Positions 11,896 to 21,646 of a stretch of 64,000 nucleotides of DNA are shown piece by piece. Every line of letters begins with the position of its first letter. The first letter of the stretch is position 1. Under the pieces are notes generated by a model, which did no database searches, was not told the DNA's origin, and saw only the letters and a list, made by a program, of their open reading frames with translations. The DNA is taken from contig SMMW01000619.1 of NCBI GenBank assembly GCA_004794655.1, positions 248,001 to 312,000 of the forward strand, written 5' to 3'. A program made the translations under genes and the position numbers. Origin of the DNA: Marisa cornuarietis (Eukaryota > Mollusca > Gastropoda > Architaenioglossa > Ampullariidae).

Positions 11896-11963
11896 ACCCA
11901 ACAGCAGCAGACGACATTCCTCAACTCACGGCCGTGTTAGGACAGTCGGGTGCGTCCCTACCT
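11896..11963 (+). CDS. Candidate short exon after the GT-rich minisatellite
   Basis: The sequence after a (GT)-rich tract, TTGTTACCAG|ACCC, opens a frame encoding DPTAADDIPQLTAVLGQSGA and SLP. It reaches donor CCT|GTGAGC in phase 0, which fits the phase-0 start of the exon at 17252. The frame stays open past the donor to a stop at 12081-12083, so a longer exon is possible. The acceptor lacks a classical pyrimidine tract. Support is only frame, donor and position. Confidence 0.28.
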
Positions 11964-12115
11964 GTGAGCGCGCTGCTCAAACACACGATGTTAGCTCAGG
12001 TGGCTGACTGTTTGCTGTCAGACTCACCATTGACACTGTCAGTCAAACTGCCAAGTGACAAGCATTCTGCAGGAGGTGGTTAGTCGTAACCTTAATGAAA
12101 ACATCCAACACCAGC

Positions 12116-12242
12116 CTCTTGTACATGTGAAATGATGGCAGTACCGTGTCATGTCAGTTGGTGATGGCACTGACAGCAAACTTCACTCATAACCACGTGA
12201 TACAAGTTGGTGATGGCACTGACAGTAAGCTTTACTGATAGT
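12116..12242. repeat. Degenerate short duplication
   Basis: GTTGGTGATGGCACTGACAG is present twice, before the 52-bp satellite starts with a related GTTGGTGATAACAGACAG. Confidence 0.7.
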
Positions 12243-13455
12243 CACGTGATACAAGTTGGTGATAACAGACAGTGGACTGTGAGGTACGTATACACACTGA
12301 ACAACATAAAGATAACAGACAGTGAGATACGTATAGACACACTGACCAACATAAAGATAACAGACAGCGGAGGGTGAGATACGTATAGACACACTGACCA
12401 ACATAAAGATAACAGACAGCGGAGGGTGAGATACGTATAGACACACTGAACAACATAAAGATAACAGACAGCGGAGGGTGAGATACGTATAGACACACTG
12501 ACCAACATAAAGATAACAGACAGTGGAGGGTGAGATACGTATAGACACACTGAACAACATAAAGATAACAGACAGTGGAGGGTGAGATACGTATAGACAC
12601 ACTGAACAACATAAAGATAACAGACAGTGGAGGGTGAGATACGTATAGACACACTGAACAACATAAAGATGACAGACAGTGAGATACGTATAGACACACT
12701 GACCAACATAAAGATAACAGATAGTGGACAGTGAGATACATATAGACACACTGAACAACATAAAGATAACAGACAGTGGAGGGTGAGATACGTATAGACA
12801 CACTTAACAACATAAAGATAACAGATAGTGGACAGTGAGATACGTATAGACACACTGAACAACATAAAGATAACAGACAGTGAGATACGTATAGACACAC
12901 TTAACAACATAAAGATAACAGACAGTGAGATACATATAGACACACTTAACAACATAAAGATAACAGACAGTGGACAGTGAGATACGTATAGACACACTGA
13001 ACAACATAAAGATAACAGACAGTGGACAGTGAGATACATATAGACACACTGAACAACATAAAGATAACAGACAGTGAGATACGTATAGACACACTTAACA
13101 ACATAAAGATAACAGACAGTGAGATACGTATAGACACACTGAACAACATAAAGATAACAGACAGTGAGATACGTATAGACACACTTAACAACATAAAGAT
13201 AACAGACAGTGAGATACATATAGACACACTTAACAACATAAAGATAACAGATAGTGGACAGTGAGATACGTATAGACACACTGAACAACATAAAGATAAC
13301 AGACAGTGGAGGGTGAGATACGTATAGACACACTTAACAACATAAAGATAACAGATAGTGGACAGTGAGATACATATAGACACACTGACCAACATAAAGA
13401 TAACAGATAGTGGACAGTGAGATACATATAGACACACTGAACAACATAAAGATGA
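12243..13455. repeat. 52-bp satellite with 43-bp deletion variants
   Basis: About 25 units contain GATAACAGACAGTGGA, GAGATACGTATAGACACACT and GAACAACATAAA. A 363-codon minus frame (12242-13333) results because the unit variants differ by multiples compatible with the frame. It is not a gene. Confidence 0.95.
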
Positions 13456-13560
13456 GGTACAAGTGTTTTAAGCACAGAAGAGTTCAACATGCTGTCTATG
13501 AGTGTGAATATGCGCTATACAAATCTGTATTATTATTATTATTATTCTACCCTCCCTCGT
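13456..13560 (+). mobile_element. LINE/SINE 3' tail with (ATT)n
   Basis: TGCGCTATACAAATCTG followed by (TATTAT)n resembles the tails at 44859 and 23905. These are 3' ends of interspersed elements rather than genes. Confidence 0.5.
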
Positions 13561-14199
13561 GTTCTATCCATGTAGTCCATGTCTATTCCCAGGATAACAT
13601 AGCCATCCACACTGGAAAAATAAAATAAAATAATTTTTTAAAAAATTGAGGAAGAGCAATACATGGAACCCAACAAAGAAACACAATACACCACCAGGGT
13701 ACAGGTGGCAGGACCCTTAAACACTGGCAACAAACGGCAGCAACAGCAGCAGCAGCAGCAGCAGGAAAGAGGGCAGCAGCACTGTAACGACCCATGCAGA
13801 CTTGGCAGATCAACAATGGATAAAGAGGGCACAAAGACAGTACACCACCCATGCAGACTTGGCAGATCAACAATGGATAAAGAGGGCACCAGTACAGTAC
13901 ACCACCCATACAGACTTGGAAAACCTAAACACCAACAAAAACAGAGGGCACGTACAACAGTGAAACGACATATCAGGCACCACAAAACAACAACCCTTTC
14001 CCCACATCTCCCCATCCCCCCATACCCTCACCCTCACCCTCACCCACATCCCCAACACCCACACTCCCCAAAGACCGCATACCCCACAGTGCGAAATCAC
14101 CGAGAGGTGGAAGCACTTTCCCTTTCAAAGTCAACAACAACAACCTACGTCCCGATACCAGTTTCATCCGTACATACACCAGTCACATACGTCCCGACA
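13561..14199. other. Low-complexity region: CAG run, 57-bp triplication, CCCTCA run
   Basis: There is a CAG-rich run at 13739-13764, three copies of a unit with CAGACTTGGCAGATCAACAA between 13795 and 13920, and a (CCCTCA)n tract at 14021-14046. The 182-codon frame over these is compositionally a repeat translation. Confidence 0.6.
14081..14121 (-). repeat. Dispersed repeat, copy 2
   Basis: Reverse complement of the piece at 5869-5911, with the same GTGCTTCCACC and GGTGATTTCGCACT cores. Confidence 0.6.
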
Positions 14200-14885
14200 C
14201 CCCTCCCCTAGGTCCATATACAAGCACCTTAGGTCCCAACACCAGTCTCCTATGTTCATACACCAGACTCCTATGTACATACACAAGTCTCCTAGGTTCC
14301 TACACCTGTCCCCTACGTCCATACACATGTCTAGTCCATACACACGTCTCCTAGGTCCATACACCTGTCTCCTATGTCAATACACCAGTCTCCTAGGTCC
14401 ATACACCAGTCTCCTATGTCCATACACGTCTCCTAGATCCATACACCAGTCTCCTATGTCCATACACGTCTCCTAGGTCCATACAGCTGTCCCCTAGGTC
14501 CATATACCAGTCTCCTATGTCCATACACGTCTCCTAGGTCCATACACCTGTCCTCTAGGTCCATACACCAGTTCCGTCTATACACACGTCTCCTAGTTCC
14601 ATACACCAGTCTCCTATGTCCATACACCATGCAGTCTCTTAGGTCCATACACCAGTCTCCTATGTCCATACACCATGCAGTCTCCTAGGTCCATACACCA
14701 GTCTCCTATGTCCATACACGTCTCCTAGGTCCATACACCTGTCCTCTAGGTCCATACACCAGTTCCGTCTATACACACGTCTCCTAGGTCCATACACCAG
14801 TCTCCTATATCCATACACCATGCAGTCTCCTAGGTCCTTACACCAGTCTCCTATGTCCATACACCAGTCTCCTAGGTCCATTCAT
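14200..14885. repeat. 17-bp-based minisatellite (TAGGTCCATACACCAGTCTCC type)
   Basis: Alternating TAGGTCCATACACC and AGTCTCCTATGTCCATACAC subunits, with a ~190-bp block duplicated (14520-14660 and 14700-14840). Confidence 0.9.
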
Positions 14886-15535
14886 CAGATCAGCAGTCAG
14901 GTGACTGAGCTCGGATGTGAGACCCTGTAGGCTGTTACTTTCACAAGAGCTCAGCAGCTCAACAAGCTCAACAAGCTCAGCAGCTCAACAAGCTCAGCAA
15001 GGCTGGCGGACATTTAATCGCGGCTCTTCCCAGAAAGAAGAAGCACGTGACCTTCATGCCACTGACGTCACAAGGGAGATTTAGAGGCTTTGTACCTGTG
15101 TGCAGGTGTTCAAAGAAAAGTCATCAAAGGCTCGGAGCTAGAGAGATCCCTCCCTCCCCGCCCCCCGTAGTGTGGGCCCAGGTATTTGAGTATTTGAGTA
15201 GGAATAACTCGTCTTGATGTTCTCCTTGTCTAAACTCTCACAACCCTGAGCTACAAGCAAACAACCGCAACATTCTCAGGGGGGAACAGTTTGGGGAATA
15301 GGGGCTACAGTGGCCCTACTCAAGGAGAAAAGAGAGACGGAGATCTTAGACTGTTTATCCCCACAGAAGATGAGATCAGCGAGAGAGAGAGAGAGAGACA
15401 GAGCGTGAGAGACAGAGAGAGAGGAGGGGTGTGTGACAAATGGCGCTATGATCGTTACATAGTCACAACATCTGTGGACAATAAAGCGTCTTCTGCACCG
15501 AGTACTTGGGCACAATACTCTGAATCACTTACATG
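14886..15535. other. Inter-satellite spacer
   Basis: Short AGCTCAACA-type repeats at 14948-15003, a GA-rich run at 15380-15424, otherwise unique. No exon could be supported. Confidence 0.4.
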
Positions 15536-16600
15536 ACACTAGGGCACTAGACTCTTAGTGCTCACACACTAGTGCACAAGACTCTGAGTGCTCACACACT
15601 AGGGCACTAGACTCTTGGTGCTCACACACTAGTGCACAAGACTCTGAGTGCTCACACACTAGGGCACTAGACTCTTAGTGCTCACACACTAGGGCACTAG
15701 ACTCTTAGTGCTCACACACTAGTGCACAAGACTCTGAGTGTTCACACACTAGGGCACTAGACTCTTAGTGCTCACACACTAGTGCACAAGACTCTGAGTG
15801 CTCACACACTAGGGCACTAGACTCTCAGTGCTCACACACTAGTGCACAAGACTCTGAGTGCTCACACACTAGGGCACCGACCCTTAGTGCTACACACTAG
15901 GGCACTAGACTCTTAATGCTCACACACTAGTGCACTAGACTCTTAGTGCTCACACACTAGTGCACTAGGCTCTTAGTGTTCACACACTAGGGCATAGACT
16001 CTTAGTGCTCACACACTAGTGCACAAGACTCTGAGTGTTCACACACTAGGGCATAGACTCTTAGTGTTCACACACTAGGGCAGTAGACTCTTAGTGTTCA
16101 CACACTAGGGCACTAGACTCTTAGTGTTCACACACTAGGGCATAGACTCTTAGTGCTCTCACACTAGGGCAGTAGACTCTTAGTGTTCACACACTAGGGC
16201 ACTAGACTCTTAGTGCTCACACACTAGGGCAGTAGACTCTTAGTGTTCACACACTAGGGCACTAGACTCTTAGTGCTCACACACTAGGGCAGTAGACTCT
16301 TAGTGTTCACACACTAGGGCACTAGACTCTTAGTGCTCACACACTAGGGCAGTAGACTCTTAGTGCTCACACACTAGGGCAGTAGACTCTTAGTGTTCAC
16401 ACACTAGGGCACCGACCCTTAGTGCTACACACTAGTGCACTAGACTCTTAGTGTTCACACACTAGGGCACTAGACTCTTAGTGTTCACACACTAGGGCAC
16501 CGACCCTTAGTGCTACACACTAGTGCACTAGACTCTTAGTGTTCACACACTAGTGCACTAGACTCTTAGTGTTCACACACTAGGGCACCGACCCTTAGTG
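15536..16600. repeat. 30-bp satellite
   Basis: About 35 units of CTCACACACTAGGGCACTAG ACTCTTAGTG. CACTAG/CACAAG and CTC/TTC variants are arranged in alternating blocks. Confidence 0.97.
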
Positions 16601-16777
16601 CTATGTGTGTGTTTATCTCTGTAGTCACACATCTCTGTGTTTATCTCTGTAGTCACACATCACAGTATGTTGACATGTTGATGTGTACATCTCTGTGTGT
16701 TTTCTATGTAGTCACACATTTGTGTATTTCCGTATGTCTCGCACATTTCTCTTTCCGTTTGTATGTACGCGCCTTCG

Positions 16778-16779
<2 letters not shown>

Positions 16780-16837
<58 letters not shown>

Positions 16838-16842
16838 CGCGT
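16780..16842. repeat. (GT)n(GC)n microsatellite
   Basis: A GT run passes into GCGCGCGCGCG. Confidence 0.97.
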
Positions 16843-17251
16843 ATGTAAGCAGTTTAGTGCAGGAGTGCGAAGTCATCATACTGATATGGTGTGTCACCGT
16901 GATGACACAGTGTAAGTGTCACCATGTTGACACAGTGAATGTGAATGCACAAGTTTGTTGACAAGAATACTGTAATTGTCTCAGTGTATCAGAGGAAAAC
17001 GTCCCTGTGTACCCTGTTTACCCTGTGTACCCTGTGTACGAGTCAAGTCACTATTGGTGTACATGTGTGGGCAAATGATGATAAAATGGCCTCCATTGAG
17101 GGTGTTGTCACATCCGCTTCTGTGTAGTTTGATAAAACCCGTCTTGACATAAAATATCTTGACAATACACTTAGCTGTCTGTATATACCTTGTAATATCT
17201 GGTGTGTATGAGATGATTGTCTTATTATATATTTTAAACTTTTACTAACAG
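16843..17251. other. Unique sequence ending at the 17252 acceptor
   Basis: Small GTGTCACC/GACACAGTG and ACCCTGTGT duplications occur. It probably belongs to the intron before the 17252 exon. Confidence 0.4.
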
Positions 17252-17412
17252 TCGCTAAATGACCTTGAGAAAGCCATTGACAACACAAAGCTGACACCTG
17301 CCCCCTGACCTCTGGTGCTGACCTCACAATGTGCGCGCAAAGCATGCCGGACGCCTCTTGCCCGCCCCCTGTGGCCTGCCCACACGTGGCTCCTGAGCAG
17401 GACACCAGTCAT
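17252..17412 (+). CDS. Ectodomain exon with a one-base frame break
   Basis: The acceptor is TTTTACTAACAG and the donor AGTCAT|GTGAGT. From 17329 to the donor, 28 codons (MCAQSMPDASCPPPVACPHV and on) run in phase with the next exon. Upstream, the acceptor-proximal frame SLNDLEKAIDNTKLTPAP reaches a TGA at 17306-17308, directly after a run of five C at 17301-17305. One extra C in that run would join both halves into one 54-codon open exon. This is either an assembly error in a homopolymer, a true frameshift, or a sign that the acceptor lies further in. Confidence 0.5.
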
Positions 17413-20400
17413 GTGAGTATTTCCACCATATAAGTATCTCAGTCTTGTACTATTTCAGCAATATATACAAAGTATCCTCAGTATCTCAGTCACGTACTTA
17501 GTATCTCAGTCTTGTACTACTTCAGCAATATATACTAAGTATCCTTAGTATCTCAGTCACGTACTTAGTATCTCAGTCTTGTACTACTTCAGCAATATAT
17601 ATTAAGTATCCTCAGTATCTCAGTCACGTATTTAGTATCTCAGTCTTGTACTACTTCAGCAATATATACTACATATCATCAGTATCTCAGTCACGTACTT
17701 AGTATCTCAGTCTTATACTATTCCAGCAATATACTAAGTATCCTCAGTATCTCAGTCACGTACTAATTATCTCAGTCTTGTACTACTTCAATAATATACT
17801 AGGAATCCTCAGTATCTCAGTCACGTACTTAGTATCTCAGTCTTGTACTACTTCAGCAATATATACTAAGTATCCTCAGTATCTCAGTCACGTACTTAGT
17901 ATCTCAGTCTTGTACTATTCCAGGGCGGTCCCGTGGCGCAACGATTAGCGCCTGTGACCAATACAGTGAGGGTTGGCTGTCCTGGGTTCAGTTCTCGTCT
18001 TAGGCACGCTGTTCTTTCTCTGCATGTGGCATCTGTTTACAGGGCTGGCTGCCTTGCCGTGTTATAGCCTTAGTTGCTGGCTCGGCGTAAAACACCGTAA
18101 AATTGTACTATTCCAGCAATATATTAAGTATCCTCAGTATCTCAGTAACGTATTTAGTATTTTAGTCTTGTACTATTCCAGCATTATATACAAAGTATCC
18201 TCAGTACGGTATCCAGTACTTTAGTAATTACTTAGTATTTCAGCAATATACTAAGTATACTCAGTATCTCAGTTATGTACTATTCCAGCAATATACTAAC
18301 TACACTCGGTATCTTAGTAATGCAGTAAGTACTTCAGTAATTACTCGATCAGTATTTCAGCAGTATACTAAATATACTCAGTATCTCAGTAATTTACTGA
18401 AATAATATTTTAGTAATATATTGTGTTAGTACCTCAATAATGTACTATTTCAGGAATATACTAAGTATTTATTGAGTATTTTAGTAATGTACTGATTATT
18501 CATCAATATACTAAGTATCCTCAGTATCTCAGTAATGTACTAAGTATTTCAGTAATGTACTATTTCAGCAATATACTAAGTATCCTCAGTATCTCAGTAA
18601 TTCACTAAGTACTTCAGTAATGTACTATTTCATCAATATACTAAGTATATTCAGTATGTCAGTAATGCACTAAGTATTTCAGTAATGTACTGAGTATTTT
18701 AGCAATATACTAAGTATACTCAGCATCTCAGTAATGCACTAAGTATCTCAGTAATGTACTATTTCATCAATATACTAAGTATCCTCAGTATCTCAGTAAT
18801 CCACTAAGTACTTCAGTAATGTACTATTTCATCAATATACTAAATATGCTCAGTATCTCAGTAATGTATTGAGTTTGGGTAATGTACTATTTCAGCAATA
18901 TACTAAATATGCTCAGTATCTCAGTAATGCACTAAGTACTTCAGTAATGTACTATGTCAGCAATATACTAAATATACTCAAATTCTCAGTGATGCACTGA
19001 AATAGTATGTCAGTAATGTACTATGTCAGCAATATACTAAGTATCCTCAGTATCTCAGTAATGCACTAAGTACTTCAGTAATGTACTGAGTATTTCAGCA
19101 ATATACTAAATATGCTCAGTATCTCAGTAATGCACTAAGTACTTCAGTAATGTACTGAGTATTTCAGTGATATACTAAATATTCTCATTTTCTCAGTGAT
19201 GCACTGAAATAGTATGTCAGTAATGTACTATGTCAGCAATATACTAAGTATCCTCAGTATCTCAGTAATCCACTAAGTACTTCAGTAATGTACTGAGTAT
19301 TTCAGCAATATACTAAATATTCTCATTTTCTCAGTGATGCACTGAAATAGTATGTCAGTAATGTACTATGTCAGCAATATACTAAGTATCCTCAGTATCT
19401 CAGTAATCCACTAAGTACTTCAGTAATGTACTGAGTATTTCAGCAATATACTAAATATTCTCATTTTCTCAGTGATGCACTGAAATAGTATGTCAGTAAT
19501 GTACTATGTCAGCAATATACTAAGTATCCTCAGTATCTCAGTAATGCACTAAGTACTTCAGTAATGTACTGAGTATTTCAGCAATATACTAAATATGCTC
19601 AGTATCTCAGTAATGCACTAAGTACTTCAGTAATGTACTGAGTATTTCAGTGATATACTAAATATTCTCATTTTCTCAGTGATGCACTGAAATAGTATGT
19701 CAGTAATGTACTATGTCAGCAATATACTAAGTATCCTCAGTATCTCAGTAATCCACTAAGTACTTCAGTAATGTACTGAGTATTTCAGCAATATACTAAA
19801 TATTCTCATTTTCTCAGTGATGCACTGAAATAGTATGTCAGTAATGTACTATGTCAGCAATATACTAAGTATCCTCAGTATCTCAGTAATCCACTAAGTA
19901 CTTCAGTAATGTACTGAGTATTTCAGCAATATACTAAATATTCTCATTTTCTCAGTGATGCACTGAAATAGTATGTCAGTAATGTACTATGTCAGCAATA
20001 TACTAAGTATCCTCAGTATCTCAGTAATCCACTAAGTACTTCAGTAATGTACTGAGTATTTCAGCAATATACTAAATATTCTCAGTTTCTCAGTGATGCA
20101 CTGAAATAGTATGTCAGTAATGTACTATGTCAGCAATATACTAAGTATCCTCAGTATCTCAGTAATCCACTAAGTACTTCAGTGATGTACTGAGTATTTC
20201 AGCAATATACTAAATATGCTTAGTATCTCAGTGATGCACTGAAATAGTATGTCAGTAATGTACCTATTTACCTATGGCATGTGATGCGATGATTCAACAT
20301 CGTTGAGGGTCTCGTCCCGACCATCGAAGCCTTGTGCACGGAGTCCAGAATCAAGGGCGATAGTTCTTCCAAACAACGGTGGGCGTTCGCCTTGGCTGAC

Positions 20401-21536
20401 TTCTGTCCCGGTGCTGTCCAACATATTTTTGAAGAATATTATGGGAGGTACACTCCATGACCATCATACATCCGTGTCCATCACAGGGAGGCCACTCTGT
20501 ATCCTACGCTTTGCAGATGTCAGGCAGCAACAGCACGAGTGGGATGGAAATTAGCAAGGACGAGAGTAAAATCGCGGTCAGCACCATTGGGCAGCGAGAA
20601 GCAGAGATCCACAGGAAGGATAGACTGTTGGAGGAGGTTTACAACTTCAGGTACTTGAGTCCAACCTTCTCCAAGAACAGCAACTTGACGACGGCAGACA
20701 TTCGCCTCGGGATCACAGCAGCGACAGCAAGGCCAAACTGAATATGTGAGAGAAGAATGTCGGGTGTGTCACTAAGTACAAGCTGTACACATCCCTGGCT
20801 TGTGTCGTGTACACATCCCTCCTCTCTATCCTGTTGTACGAGTCTCCTCTCTATCCTGTTGTACGAGTCTCCTCTCTATCCTATTGTAAAGTCTCCTTTA
20901 TATCCTGTGGGACGGCTGTAAAACATGGAGCCTGCTCACCGAGACGGAGAGGTGGATCCAAAAGCTGGAAACAAGTGCTTCAGGAAATTCTTCTGAGGCG
21001 GTTTGCTCCGGATCAAGCCGGTGTCAGTTAAAGGAGTGGTTGTAGTTGATTTTGGTGGTGGTGTCAACTGGTCATCTGGTTGACACGAATCAAGGAAACT
21101 TTCAGGTGGCTCACATGTCGCTCGTCTGTCCAGTAAGTCTGCCCAACCCCCCCCCCCCGGTGATTGAGAATGAGCGTTCATCAACTAGCAGCAGACAAAC
21201 GTTTAGAGAAGACTGAGCACGTGACATCCCACAATGGTTTCTGAATGGCGTCAGCTAATTGTTAGTGTTTACCATATTTTAAATATATTGAGTGGAGAGT
21301 AGGCCCCAGTCTCATGCTCACCTGTTACACGTCCTTGACATGACTTGCACGCGCTACACTCACTCGACTGACATTTGACACGTGTCGTGTGTTGCATGTT
21401 GCAGGCAGGCAGAGTCTTTCCCACAGAGGCGGTGCTGGGGGGGACCCTTGGAGGACTGTCCCTCTTGTCCATTGCCCTGCTGCTCTTCGCGGCTTTTCGC
21501 CACTGGCACAAGACACGCAGGTCAGTCGCATGTGTG

Positions 21537-21568
<32 letters not shown>

Positions 21569-21595
21569 TGTGTGTGTGTGCGTGCGTGTGCGTGC

Positions 21596-21646
<51 letters not shown>

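Noticed and set aside
11332..11917. His/Thr/Gln/Ser-rich and Cys/Val-rich open frames of 75-189 codons
   Set aside because: They are translations of a GT-rich minisatellite on both strands.
12242..13333. 363-codon minus-strand open frame
   Set aside because: It is a pure translation of the 52-bp satellite. Overlapping frames of similar length exist on the same strand because the unit variants keep stops out.
13663..14211. 182-codon frame with poly-Gln and His/Pro runs
   Set aside because: Made of a CAG run, a 57-bp triplication, a CCCTCA tract and a dispersed repeat; no splice or start context.
17934..17995. Functional tRNA gene
   Set aside because: A and B boxes are present, but the fold is not complete and the sequence continues into a SINE body with a target duplication.
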